DNA of 64,000 nt from contig NZ_LWCS01000002.1 in the NCBI RefSeq assembly GCF_001650495.1, forward strand, positions 186,001-250,000. Reading direction: 5' to 3'. The notes below the pieces were generated by a model. It had not been told where the DNA came from, made no database searches, and saw only the letters and a list, made by a program, of their open reading frames with translations. A program made the position numbers and the translations under genes. This DNA is from Mycolicibacterium iranicum (GTDB taxonomy: Bacteria; Actinomycetota; Actinomycetes; Mycobacteriales; Mycobacteriaceae). Below are positions 1 to 8,160 of the stretch, in pieces (the stretch's first letter is position 1; each line of letters opens with the position of its first letter).

Positions 1-982
1 GGTGTGCATAGTCTAATTCTTCGACGAAAAGGTCCCAGAACCAGGGCTTTTCGAGATCGAACTCCGCCAGGTTCTTCATGAACTGCTCCGTCACCCACTC
101 TTGCATGAACTCTTTGAACGAGCGGGTCCGCGCGCCGAGCGGAGTCAGGTACTCCATCGCTGTTCCCGTCAGCGCCAGGAACAACCGCCAGCACCGCCAC
201 CACATCTTGTCGACAAGGTACTGTGCCCGCTCCCGAGAGCCGTTCTGGAGCAACGTGCGCATCACCGGATGGCCGATCTGGGCATGGCGGGCCTCATCGG
301 TCTGAATGCTGGCCAGTGTCTTCTCGAACAGGTGATGATGGGCGCGGTCGGCCATCGCCGCCATCGCCATGAACTGCAGGTTGGTGAAGCCGGTCTCGAA
401 GACGAAGTTGAGCTGGATCGCGCTGTCGATGGCGTCGGCGGCGAGAAACATGTCATCGAACAGGTGCCGTGCGGCCAGGACCACCCACTCATCGGTATGG
501 AAAGCCTTGTGTGTCCAGTCGAAATTGCCGTCGTAGGCCAACATGTCATGGCCTATCAGCAACGGTATCTGCGTGTGCCGGATCTCGTCGAGGGCGCCCA
601 GACTCGACATCATCCGCCAGGCGCTGTCTCGCCCGAACCGTGCCATCCGCAACTCCGCGATCGCGCCGGCGTATTCCACGAGCGCAACGGCACCGTTGTG
701 GAACTTGACCAGCTGCACCCAACCGGGATCGAGGCCTTCGAACAGGTGTGGTTTGTCCAACGCGGACCGCACGCCGAGCACTGCGGCGTCTTTCTGGCGC
801 TGATTGGCAACGTACTCGCGGTAGGTGGTGCGATAAACCTCGTTCCAGTCGCGCCACGCGTCGTGAGCCAACCAGGGACGGCCGCTGAGCTCTTCCGGAA
901 ACATCTCCCGCTCATCGACATAGCGGGGTGTCCAGTTGACTTTGCGGGCTAGTTCGAGCCAGTCGTCTCGTCGAAGTACCAT
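1..982 (-). CDS. Toluene/isoprene-type di-iron monooxygenase, hydroxylase alpha subunit (3' end cut by window edge)
   Basis: About 327 N-terminal residues of a normally ~500-residue protein are present. The start is the ATG at 982 (MVLRRDDWLELARKVNWTP), which matches the beginning of TmoA/IsoA-type hydroxylases and lies inside the 3' end of the upstream MEDS gene (34-nt overlap). All six carboxylate/histidine iron ligands of the family are visible: E103 (LVEYA), E133 and H136 (DEIRH), E196 (FETGF), E230 and H233 (DEARH). The threonine of FETGFT that gates the active site in TmoA is also there. Known members use O2 and electrons from a Rieske ferredoxin/reductase to hydroxylate aromatics or epoxidise alkenes such as isoprene. 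The other subunits should lie downstream, outside the window. Family assignment is strong by recalled alignment to TmoA; the substrate cannot be decided. Confidence 0.93.
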   Translation of the reverse strand, partial: MVLRRDDWLELARKVNWTPRYVDEREMFPEELSGRPWLAHDAWRDWNEVYRTTYREYVANQRQKDAAVLGVRSALDKPHLFEGLDPGWVQLVKFHNGAVALVEYAGAIAELRMARFGRDSAWRMMSSLGALDEIRHTQIPLLIGHDMLAYDGNFDWTHKAFHTDEWVVLAARHLFDDMFLAADAIDSAIQLNFVFETGFTNLQFMAMAAMADRAHHHLFEKTLASIQTDEARHAQIGHPVMRTLLQNGSRERAQYLVDKMWWRCWRLFLALTGTAMEYLTPLGARTRSFKEFMQEWVTEQFMKNLAEFDLEKPWFWDLFVEELDYAH

Positions 983-1635
983 TTGGCCGCCTCGGTGATC
1001 TCGGCATCCGCGGTCTCTGGACTTCCGCGCTCCGCCCTGTGAAAGAGTTCGTCGGGTGACAGGTAGTAGGGGTTCTCCACGAGCATCCCGCCGATGAGCA
1101 TCCGCGGGTGCGTCTTGAGCAGGTTGACGATGATTCCGCCGCCGAAGCGATCGATGTCGTACAGGCATACGACGACCTGAGGGAACAACGGCAGAAATCG
1201 ATTCATCTCGGTCTCGAGCACCATGAGTTCGTCCATGTCGGGCACGACATCACGGCGTGACCATGCCTCCACCGCCCGCACCACGTCGAAGCGGCCGTCG
1301 TACATGACGTCGGACATCGCGGCCTTCCACGTGCTGATCACCTCATCGGCGCAGAAGCCGCCGGACCGCAGATACATGTCAGGTGCGCGAATGATGTCGA
1401 GTTGCTTGTCGGCCGCCAATTTCGCCGCGGGGGTACGGCGGTCGAGGGCGGCAAGGACCTCCCTGGGGTCACTTCCGTCGACGACACAGATGCACTTGTC
1501 ACCTGCGGCAAGACCTGCCTCCAGGAAGGGGAGCAGGATCTGGTCACGCTGGAGTTGGTTGGAGTAGAGGCCACAGATGTGATCGCCCAACGCCGCCTCG
1601 ATGCCCGGGACACCCAGATCGAGGGCATCGGACAC
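949..1635 (-). CDS. MEDS-domain sensory protein (DcmR-type)
   Basis: A 228-residue protein with the features of the MEDS family (methanogen/methylotroph, DcmR sensory domain): GDHICGLY near residue 20, then a RecA-like pattern with VVCLYDIDRFGGG and LIGGMLVENPYY. The family is thought to bind small ligands and to signal to transcription or anti-sigma modules. I chose the GTG at 1635 because a G-run Shine-Dalgarno lies just upstream and because a 19-nt palindrome (1703-1721) sits where a longer reading frame from 1767 would begin. Its 3' end overlaps the start of the monooxygenase alpha gene by 34 nt, so the two are probably co-transcribed and translationally coupled. Sensing of the monooxygenase substrate is inferred from context only. 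Confidence 0.8.
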   Translation of the reverse strand: MSDALDLGVPGIEAALGDHICGLYSNQLQRDQILLPFLEAGLAAGDKCICVVDGSDPREVLAALDRRTPAAKLAADKQLDIIRAPDMYLRSGGFCADEVISTWKAAMSDVMYDGRFDVVRAVEAWSRRDVVPDMDELMVLETEMNRFLPLFPQVVVCLYDIDRFGGGIIVNLLKTHPRMLIGGMLVENPYYLSPDELFHRAERGSPETADAEITEAAKWYFDETTGSN

Positions 1636-1702
1636 AGCGCTACCCCCCTGATCGTCTGAAGGTGGTCGGAAGGGAAGTGTAGATACTTCCTGGACGAAAA
1701 GA

Positions 1703-1721
1703 TTCGTCACCGGGTGACGAA
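1703..1721. promoter_or_regulatory. Perfect 9-bp palindrome upstream of the MEDS gene
   Basis: TTCGTCACC (1703-1711) and GGTGACGAA (1713-1721) are exact inverted repeats around a single G. The site is about 70 nt upstream of the GTG start of the MEDS/monooxygenase operon. It has the form of a dimeric regulator operator; the PucR-type protein encoded next door is the nearest candidate. Confidence 0.55.
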
Positions 1722-2017
1722 CTTTGAGAGTCGTCGACAGCGGGCAGCGTGGCTCAGGTCGGATCACCCAGAAGGGCTGCGCCCCAGGCTATCTGCTTAG
1801 GGTGGCGCGTATGCGCGGGCGTCCTGCGACAGCAGTTTCGACCTGCGGTGTCACATGGGCCGCCAGGGCGAATCGACGAGAAGGGACGTACGGGCCGGTC
1901 CAGCCAACGCATCTGTCGGTGTGAATTGTGCCCGCTAGCTGTCGTTTTGGCGCCACGCACGGGTCCTCGCAATGTCGACCAACTGTGCTGTCGTTGTGAA
2001 ACTTCCGTCCCAGAACT

Positions 2018-2030
2018 GTCCTGACAGGAC
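2018..2030. promoter_or_regulatory. Palindrome GTCCTG-A-CAGGAC upstream of PucR-type regulator
   Basis: GTCCTG and CAGGAC are exact inverted repeats around one A. Another half-site, GGACAGG, follows at 2036-2042 and pairs with the overlapping CTGTCC at 2017-2022. The cluster ends about 55 nt before the TTG start of the regulator, so autoregulation is plausible. Confidence 0.45.
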
Positions 2031-2096
2031 GAAGAGGACAGGTTCGGTACGTGCTACGATCTATCACTGGTTGAATGTAACCGTGGGAGACGGTAA

Positions 2097-3824
2097 TTGA
2101 CTGTGGCGGACGAGCCCCCCGAAATCGCCTCATCCACGCCGCCCGCGCTGCAGTCATTGGCGGATGCTCGCGCCCAACTATCGAACCTGTATGGCGTTCT
2201 TGTGCTGTCGGCGTTGATGTTCGACGGTCGAGACGCAGCGTCGATACTCGAGTTGGCCGCCAACGCGGTGCCGTCCCTGGGCGCGTTTCATATTGACGCG
2301 ACGTATCGGATGGCGAACGGCAAGCTGGTGGACGGCCGTGACCCGGACAGGAAACTGGACACGCGCATCGACGCCCTCGTCATCGCCGATGTGGAGGCGG
2401 ATTCGCCCATTGACCTGCTCGACGGTCAGTGGCGACGTGCCATCGCTCTCCGGGCGGTCGAAAGCAGTAAAGGGGTCCTGGTGATTCGGGCCGACGCCGC
2501 CCCTTCCCACTACGACCTCTTCCTGCTCAGGGCGTTGGCCCAACAAACGGCGGCAGCGATGGCGAGTGCCGATCTTCTCGACACTCAGCGCGCGCTGATC
2601 GAGGAACGCGAGCGTGGCATTGCCCAGTTGTCTGACACTGTCTCCGAGCTGGAGAGGCAAGAACGGATCCACGCGACGCTGACGGCCGTATCCGGTTCGG
2701 GCGCAGGCATTCAGGGGATCGCTGATGCGCTCAGGGAGCTCACGGCGCTGGATGTCGTGGTCGAGGACGTATTCGGTAATTTACGGGCATGGTCTGGCGC
2801 AGTGCAGCCGGACACCCACCTGCCGGCGGGCGGTAGCGACCGCGAAGAACTGTTCCGGCGCACTGGCGCATCGGGAACACCTCAGCGTGACGGTCATCGG
2901 ATCTTCTGGATCATTCGGCAGAACGCGAACATTCTCGGTGCGGTGTCGCTGCACGATCCGACTGACCGCGCTGACCGTCTGGACATCATCGCGCTGGAAC
3001 ATGCCGCGACGGTGTTGGCACTCGAATTTGCTCACCTACGGGTGCTCGCCGAAACGGAGTTGCGCCTGCGCCGCGACCTCATTGAAGACTTGCTCGCCGG
3101 TACGGATGACGCCAGCGCGTTCCTGCGCGCGGAGGCCCTCGGCCATAATCTTCGCGTTCCACACACCGTCACGGTGCTGCAATGGCGGCATGGAATCCCA
3201 GGTGATGTGATCGCCGCGGCTGCGCAACGGTTTGTCGCGAAGGCACGCATGCACTCCCTGACGGCACGAAGACCGACGACGACGGTCTTACTCACAGACG
3301 GTGCCCCCGATCCGTCCGAGCTCTATCGTGCGATAGCGGCCCACGTAGGTTCCGAACAAGGCGCGATCGGGATCGGCTCGACAGTCTCCAATCCCTCTGA
3401 TCTTCCGCGATCGTTCGCCGAAGCCCAACGCGCGCTTCAGGTACAGACGGGATCGATGTCGCCCTACGGGGGCCGTCGCTTCGGCGACCTGGGCCTCTAC
3501 CGCATCCTCGATCGCACAGGCGACAGCCCCGAGGTTCGCGCCTTCGTGATGGAGTGGCTGGGTCCACTGCTCAGCTATGACCGCGAGAAGAAGGCCGACC
3601 TGGTCATCACGCTCACTCAGTATCTGGACTGCGGCGGGAACTACGACGCGACCGCAAAGTCACTGACCATTCACCGGAGCACGCTGCGTTATCGACTCGG
3701 CCGCATCCGGGATATCTTGGGGCGCGACCTGCAGGATGTCGAGGACCGACTGAACTTGCACCTGGCGACCCGGATTGTCCGTGTCACCGGGGCGCCGCTT
3801 TCCCAGGATGACACGAGGCATTAA
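2097..3824 (+). CDS. PucR/CdaR-type transcriptional regulator with sensory N-terminus
   Basis: 575 residues. The N-terminal ~165 residues look GAF-like, followed by a helical linker (about 165-195, rich in E, R and L) and a middle region with GIADALRELTALDVVVEDVFGN. The C-terminus (about 510-565) is the PucR helix-turn-helix: Y-L-D-C-G-G-N-Y-D-A-T then IHRSTLRYRLGRI. The start is TTG at 2097, with GGGAG seven nt upstream; GTG at 2103 is the alternative. It is a close architectural paralogue of the regulator at 10190-11914, sharing the stretch RRDL.(D/E)DLLAGTD and the HTH. It is divergent from the MEDS/monooxygenase operon, which it probably controls (inference). Confidence 0.87.
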   Translation: MTVADEPPEIASSTPPALQSLADARAQLSNLYGVLVLSALMFDGRDAASILELAANAVPSLGAFHIDATYRMANGKLVDGRDPDRKLDTRIDALVIADVEADSPIDLLDGQWRRAIALRAVESSKGVLVIRADAAPSHYDLFLLRALAQQTAAAMASADLLDTQRALIEERERGIAQLSDTVSELERQERIHATLTAVSGSGAGIQGIADALRELTALDVVVEDVFGNLRAWSGAVQPDTHLPAGGSDREELFRRTGASGTPQRDGHRIFWIIRQNANILGAVSLHDPTDRADRLDIIALEHAATVLALEFAHLRVLAETELRLRRDLIEDLLAGTDDASAFLRAEALGHNLRVPHTVTVLQWRHGIPGDVIAAAAQRFVAKARMHSLTARRPTTTVLLTDGAPDPSELYRAIAAHVGSEQGAIGIGSTVSNPSDLPRSFAEAQRALQVQTGSMSPYGGRRFGDLGLYRILDRTGDSPEVRAFVMEWLGPLLSYDREKKADLVITLTQYLDCGGNYDATAKSLTIHRSTLRYRLGRIRDILGRDLQDVEDRLNLHLATRIVRVTGAPLSQDDTRH

Positions 3825-3856
3825 GTCAAACGGTGCACCGTGGGCGTCGGCATTGG

Positions 3857-4234
3857 TCAGCCCGGGTTCTGTAGAGCCTCACTGACCGACGAGAAGATCT
3901 CGAACAGATCGGTCACTCGTTTCGCGGTGAGCGCAGCGTGGACCCGCCCAGCTTCGCGGTCAACGAGACAGAAGGCGTGGTCCGCCTCGCCTGCGACCGC
4001 GGCGGCGCCGGCGAGCGCATCGACTCCACGGGCGTCGATGCGAGCGACCGCTGACAGGTCCACTATCAATCGCGATGGCGCTCTGGACAATTGGTCGACC
4101 AGGGTCCGATGCATCTCACCAGCGGCCTCACCGACCACATTGCCGGACAGGTGCACGACCGTCTCGCCCGCCGTCAACTGCTGCACCTCGATGGCGATCG
4201 ACTGGGCTTGGATATTCTGGCCATTCTGGCTCAC
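3857..4234 (-). CDS. STAS-domain protein (anti-sigma factor antagonist-like)
   Basis: 125 residues covering one STAS domain: an N-terminal strand pair, LIVDLSAVARIDARGVDAL at about residues 76-94, then an alternating helix/strand tail. In SpoIIAA-type antagonists the phosphoacceptor serine lies in the D-S-S-G loop; here the loop reads D-A-R-G, so the usual phosphorylation site is missing. The start is GTG at 4234, behind a strong GGAGGAGG. It sits between the PucR-type regulator and an aldo/keto reductase and could partner the MEDS protein, since MEDS and STAS modules occur in partner-switching systems, but no anti-sigma kinase is seen in the window. Confidence 0.8.
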   Translation of the reverse strand: MSQNGQNIQAQSIAIEVQQLTAGETVVHLSGNVVGEAAGEMHRTLVDQLSRAPSRLIVDLSAVARIDARGVDALAGAAAVAGEADHAFCLVDREAGRVHAALTAKRVTDLFEIFSSVSEALQNPG

Positions 4235-4390
4235 GTCGCCTCCTCCGGCCCTGACGGATGCCAGTCAAGTCCGACGCAAGATTCTGCGATATCCGCCGAG
4301 CGCACCTATGCTGTCCGTTTCGCGTTCGGCGGCGGGTGCGCTTCAACTCACGCTGCGGCGGGACCTGCGACTTGCCGACGCCGGATCCCT

Positions 4391-5236
4391 TCACAACATT
4401 TCGAGTGGGCGCGGACGGGTCGGCGGCGGGAACGCTCGATCAAGCTCATCGAGGTCGCCGGGTGTGAGCTCGATGTCTCGCGCGGCGGCGTTCTGCCGAA
4501 CATGGGACAGCGTTCCGGCCCGTGGGATCGCGGTGACACCGTTGTGCTGAAGCACCCACGCCAGTGCGATCTGTGCCGCTGAGGCATCGTGCCGTCGCGC
4601 AATCGGCTGCAGCGCCGGGCTTCTCAGCAGTCGGCCCTGCTCGATCGGCGAGTAGGCCATGGCCGGTATCCCATGCTGGGACAGCCACGGTAGCAGCGCG
4701 TACTCCGGGCCTCTACGGGCCAGGTTGTAGAGGATCTGATTCGTCTGAACCTCTCCACCACCTGCAATTCCCACTATCTCGACCATGTCGTCAATATCGA
4801 GATTGCTCACACCCCAGTGACGGATCATCCCGCGTCGCTTCAATTCGGCGAAGCCTGCGACGGTCTCGACCAGCGGGATACGACCCCGCCAGTGCAATAG
4901 GTAGAGGTCGATGTGGTTGACACCGAGCCTGCCCAGGCTTGCCTCGCACGCGACGAGCGTGCCTGCCCGAGTTGCGTGGTCCGGAAGCACCTTGTCGACG
5001 AGAAATACCTCGCCGCGCCGTCCTGTGATCGCCTCACCGACCAAGGCTTCCGCTGCACCGCTGCCGTACATCTCAGCCGTGTCGATCACCGTCATTCCCA
5101 GGTCGATACCGAGCCGGATCGAGGCGATTTCCTCAGCCCGCCGGCCAGGGTCATCCGCAAAATGCCAAGTGCCCTGACCGAGAGACGCGATTTTCTCACC
5201 CGAGGGCAACTGTGCGAGTGGAGTGGAGTTCATCAT
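4391..5236 (-). CDS. Aldo/keto reductase
   Basis: 281 residues, normal for the family. The catalytic tetrad is visible: D52 and Y57 (IDTAEMY), K82 (VDKV) and H115 (LLHW). The C-terminal NADPH-binding elements (AYSPIEQGRL; IPRAGT) are present. ATG-ATG at 5236/5233 follows an AAAGGCGG ribosome site. Such enzymes reduce aldehydes or ketones with NADPH. The gene is divergent from the alcohol dehydrogenase at 5672, and it may handle aldehydes formed after oxidation by the nearby monooxygenase; this is inference from position. Confidence 0.9.
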   Translation of the reverse strand: MMNSTPLAQLPSGEKIASLGQGTWHFADDPGRRAEEIASIRLGIDLGMTVIDTAEMYGSGAAEALVGEAITGRRGEVFLVDKVLPDHATRAGTLVACEASLGRLGVNHIDLYLLHWRGRIPLVETVAGFAELKRRGMIRHWGVSNLDIDDMVEIVGIAGGGEVQTNQILYNLARRGPEYALLPWLSQHGIPAMAYSPIEQGRLLRSPALQPIARRHDASAAQIALAWVLQHNGVTAIPRAGTLSHVRQNAAARDIELTPGDLDELDRAFPPPTRPRPLEML

Positions 5237-5671
5237 TGCGCCGCCTTTCGAACACCGGAGAAGTCACCGCCTCGCCGAGCTACCGGCATTCTTCCGGCGC
5301 CGTCCCGGCCACGCCTCGACCTGCGGGTGCACAACTGCGCCAACTGTGTGGATCCTGTGGGTCGAATCGTCAGCTATCGCGCGGCAATTGCGGTTGTGGG
5401 CTGCGCGGCGCGGCGCGTTACACAGGGTTGATGAAAGCCTCTCGACCCAAACAGATTTCGTCCGGACCTACAGAAGCGATCATGACGCGGCGCGGGTTAG
5501 CCGCCCCGCAGGGGCTAAAGAGGCGTGCCGAATTGGCCCTCGCGCTACGAAGACGCCCCCGCCGCGCTGGTGGAGTCTGGCCACCGGATGTTGTGCAACC
5601 GTCTCGGCAATTGGTCGACAAGGCAGTGTCGACCGCACGGGGCAGCCCTGGCTTTGCGATGAGGAGTGGTC
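5237..5671. other. Divergent intergenic region (aldo/keto reductase / alcohol dehydrogenase)
   Basis: 435 nt without a supported gene. The frames that cross it on both strands show no family resemblance. It contains the inverted repeat at 5613-5634 close to the dehydrogenase start. Confidence 0.5.
5613..5634. promoter_or_regulatory. Inverted repeat upstream of the alcohol dehydrogenase
   Basis: GGTCGACA (5613-5620) and TGTCGACC (5627-5634) are exact inverted repeats with a 6-nt spacer, ending 37 nt before the ATG at 5672. The position suggests an operator controlling the dehydrogenase. Confidence 0.45.
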
Positions 5672-6811
5672 ATGAAAGCTGTTGTGTACGAGGGACCTAT
5701 GCAGGTCGGCGTGGAGGATGTTGCAGAACCGGTCATCGTGGAGCCCACCGATGTACTCGTACGGATCACCACCACGAACATTTGCGGGTCCGACCTTCAT
5801 ATGTACGAGGGTCGGACCGCGATGGACACCGGTCGGGTCCTGGGCCACGAGAACCTCGGCGAGGTCGTCGAGGTCGGAAGCGCGGTGGTCTCGGTAAAGG
5901 TGGGTGACCGGGTCTGCCTGCCTTTCAATATCAGCTGCGGTTTCTGCCGCAATTGCGAGAAAGGCCTGACGGCCTACTGCCTGACCACCAATCCTGACCC
6001 GGGGATGGTGGGGGCAGCCTACGGTTTCGCCGGGATGGGCCCCTACAACGGCGGGCAAGCTGAGTACCTGCGGGTACCGTTCGGCGACTCGAACTGTTTG
6101 ACGCTGCCCGATGACGCACAGGAAAAGGAAACCGACTACGTCATGCTGTCGGACATCTTTCCGACAGGCTGGCACTGCACCGAGCTTGCCGGACTTCAAC
6201 CCGGCGATGCGGTCGTGGTCTATGGTGCAGGCCCGGTTGGTTTGATGGCTGCCCATTCCGCGATGATCAAAGGCGCGGCCAAAGTGATGATCGTCGATCG
6301 TCATCCCGACCGGCTCAAATTGGCCGAACAGATCGGTGTCGTCGCGATTGACGATTCGAAGGGACATGCCGTCGAGCAGATCCTGGAGCAGACCGACGGC
6401 GCCGGCGCCGATTGCGGCTGCGAATGCATCGGTTATCAGGCGCATGACCCCCAAGGTCACGAGGATCCGTCGATGGTGCTCAACGATCTGGTGCAGGCAG
6501 TGAAGTTCACCGGTGGTATCGGCGTGGTGGGGTTGTATCTGCCACAGGATCCAGGCGCGCCCGACGAAGACCGGAAGAAGGGCAGGATCACTTTCGAGAT
6601 GGGCAACTTCTGGCTCAAAGGCCAACGGATGGGAACTGGGCAGGCCAACGTCAAGCGTTACAACCGCGAACTGCGTGACCTGATCCACGAAGGCAAAGCC
6701 CATCCGTCATGGATCGTCTCTCACGAGCTGCCATTGTCTGAGGCGCCGAGCGCCTACGAGCACTTCGACGCCCGCGACGAAGGTTGGACGAAGGTGGTGC
6801 TCAAGCCGTAG
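5672..6811 (+). CDS. Zinc-dependent alcohol dehydrogenase, glutathione-independent formaldehyde dehydrogenase-like
   Basis: 379 residues of the medium-chain dehydrogenase family. Catalytic zinc ligands are C38 (NICGSD), H59 and E60 (GHEN). Structural zinc cysteines are C89, C92, C95 and C103. The Rossmann motif GAGPVG and the acidic VDRHPDR follow for NAD(H). The stretches CGSDLHMYEGR and DIFPTGWHCTEL are typical of the glutathione-independent formaldehyde dehydrogenase subgroup. ATG at 5672 is preferred over GTG 5666 because GAGGAG lies at 5661-5666. Oxidation of an alcohol or aldehyde produced by the nearby monooxygenase pathway is likely but not shown. Confidence 0.9.
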   Translation: MKAVVYEGPMQVGVEDVAEPVIVEPTDVLVRITTTNICGSDLHMYEGRTAMDTGRVLGHENLGEVVEVGSAVVSVKVGDRVCLPFNISCGFCRNCEKGLTAYCLTTNPDPGMVGAAYGFAGMGPYNGGQAEYLRVPFGDSNCLTLPDDAQEKETDYVMLSDIFPTGWHCTELAGLQPGDAVVVYGAGPVGLMAAHSAMIKGAAKVMIVDRHPDRLKLAEQIGVVAIDDSKGHAVEQILEQTDGAGADCGCECIGYQAHDPQGHEDPSMVLNDLVQAVKFTGGIGVVGLYLPQDPGAPDEDRKKGRITFEMGNFWLKGQRMGTGQANVKRYNRELRDLIHEGKAHPSWIVSHELPLSEAPSAYEHFDARDEGWTKVVLKP

Positions 6812-6911
6812 CCCACGTGCGCCGAGGAGTTTTCGCCGCAGAAGCGCTGCGGCACAGGTCTATTGACAGAGCAGACAACAACACCGCCCCGCACCACCCA
6901 TAGGAGCAATC

Positions 6912-7232
6912 ATGAGCACAGCCGATCCTTCACTGACTGTGGCCCTCGTCGTCAGACTGGTCGCCAAGCCGGACAAGGCGGACGAGGTCAGCACCTTTCT
7001 GACCGACGCCCTCACACTGGCCAACCAGGAGCAGGGCACCATCGTCTGGTTCGCACTGCGCACCGACACCACCACCTTCTGGATTGTGGACGCGTTTCCG
7101 TCAAACGACGAACGTCAGGCGCACCTCGACGGGGAGATCGCCTCATCTCTGCTGGCCAATGCAGAACGACTCCTCGCCGGGTCACCCGAAATCCTCCCGG
7201 CCGATGTTCTCGCAGCCAAAGTGCCCCGATAG
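6912..7232 (+). CDS. ABM-domain (antibiotic biosynthesis monooxygenase-like) small protein
   Basis: 106 residues with the dimeric alpha/beta-barrel pattern of the ABM family: VALVVRLVAKPDKADEV at the N-terminus, then a central EQGTIVWFALR and the FWIVDAFPSNDERQAHL stretch. TAGGAG lies six nt before the ATG. It follows the alcohol dehydrogenase by 100 nt in the same direction. Members include cofactor-free monooxygenases and heme-degrading enzymes, but many are only structural; a specific reaction cannot be given. Confidence 0.8.
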   Translation: MSTADPSLTVALVVRLVAKPDKADEVSTFLTDALTLANQEQGTIVWFALRTDTTTFWIVDAFPSNDERQAHLDGEIASSLLANAERLLAGSPEILPADVLAAKVPR

Positions 7233-7248
7233 GCGGGTTCCATGAACC

Positions 7249-7283
7249 GCGCGGCCTGGTGAGAACACGCCGCCAGGCCGCGC
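7249..7283. terminator. Bidirectional hairpin between convergent genes
   Basis: GCGCGGCCTGG (7249-7259) and CCAGGCCGCGC (7273-7283) form an exact 11-bp GC-rich stem with a 13-nt loop. It lies between the stops of the convergent ABM and DsbA-like genes and probably terminates both. Confidence 0.65.
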
Positions 7284-7313
7284 TCCACGGCAGTGACAGC
7301 CGCACTGCCGACG

Positions 7314-7886
7314 TCAACCCACCAAGAGCTCGACGGCGGCCACGATCAGATCCGGCCGCGCCGGAATCGCTTTGCCCTGGATGAAGACGCTAGGCGTGCC
7401 GCCGATGCCGCGAGCGAGTGCCTGTTCGGTCACGAATCGTGGCCAGGGGCGGTAACGGCCCCGTATGACGGCCTGGGCGAACGCGGGATCCGTGATGCCG
7501 ACGGTCCGTCCGAGAGCGATGAGCTGATCATCGGTGAGGCCCGCGCCTCCCTCGGGCGGCTGGTATTCGAACAACGCGCGCGCATATTCGTGGAATCGTC
7601 TCGCGTCCGACGCTGCCGCGGCCGCTGCGGCTGCGCGGGTTGAATAGTGAGTCGTCGATGCGCTGTCCAGGAAGTTCATGGGGTGACGGACCAACCGGAC
7701 AGTCTGCCGGCCCAGCAGCTCGTCGAGGGCATCAGCGGAAGCGAGCTCGAACTGCTTGCAGAAAGGACATTGAAAGTCGATATAGACGTCGATGTCGACC
7801 AGACCGGTACCGACGGCGATGCCGGTCCTGTCTTCGGTGGCACCGCGCGGAACTGGCACTTCGAGGGTCTGATTCATGGCCACCAT
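7314..7886 (-). CDS. DsbA-family thioredoxin-fold oxidoreductase
   Basis: 190 residues with the active-site C-P-F-C (C40, C43) in DVYIDFQCPFCKQFE and a cis-proline loop GIGGTPSVFI near the C-terminus, with a helical insertion between them as in DsbA/FrnE relatives. No signal peptide or membrane anchor is visible, so a cytoplasmic role is more likely than the usual envelope role. ATG at 7886 and ATG at 7877 are both possible; neither has a strong ribosome site. Convergent with the ABM gene. Confidence 0.87.
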   Translation of the reverse strand: MVAMNQTLEVPVPRGATEDRTGIAVGTGLVDIDVYIDFQCPFCKQFELASADALDELLGRQTVRLVRHPMNFLDSASTTHYSTRAAAAAAAASDARRFHEYARALFEYQPPEGGAGLTDDQLIALGRTVGITDPAFAQAVIRGRYRPWPRFVTEQALARGIGGTPSVFIQGKAIPARPDLIVAAVELLVG

Positions 7887-8160
7887 GCTGCACGCCGCCG
7901 ATCGGCGTGGCGTCAGCCCAGCGGCGCGAACGGATCGTCGTCAGTTTGGCATCGGGGGACAGCGTCCGCCGGACGCAAGCAGAATGATCTGGGCCCGCGC
8001 CGGTTACCGGACGTCGAGTAGGTCGGTCCTTGACCCCAGCGGGCCACTTCCAAAACGTCGTTTGGGCCTATCGGGACGTCGCAGTATCTCGATCGGACCG
8101 GCAATCTGATTCCCAGACCACATGCGTTGCGACCGCCACTACTCACATGGGAATGCCGCG
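7887..8160. other. Divergent intergenic region before the sigma factor
   Basis: 274 nt. A frame-compatible upstream start for the sigma factor exists at 8122, but nothing else coding is visible. I could not identify a convincing SigH-type promoter. Confidence 0.4.

Larger units (their letters stand above)
1636..2096. other. Divergent promoter region between the MEDS/monooxygenase operon and the PucR-type regulator
   Basis: This 461-nt stretch holds no convincing gene; short frames here lack a ribosome site and family resemblance. It separates a leftward operon from a rightward regulator and carries two clean palindromes, annotated separately. It is the obvious place for control of the monooxygenase. 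Confidence 0.6.

Noticed and set aside
101..952. Long plus-strand open frame of 283 codons
   Set aside because: It lies antisense to the monooxygenase alpha gene, whose translation shows all iron ligands; the plus frame has no family features.
5480..6703. Minus-strand open frame of 407 codons
   Set aside because: Antisense to the zinc alcohol dehydrogenase; a GC-rich shadow frame.
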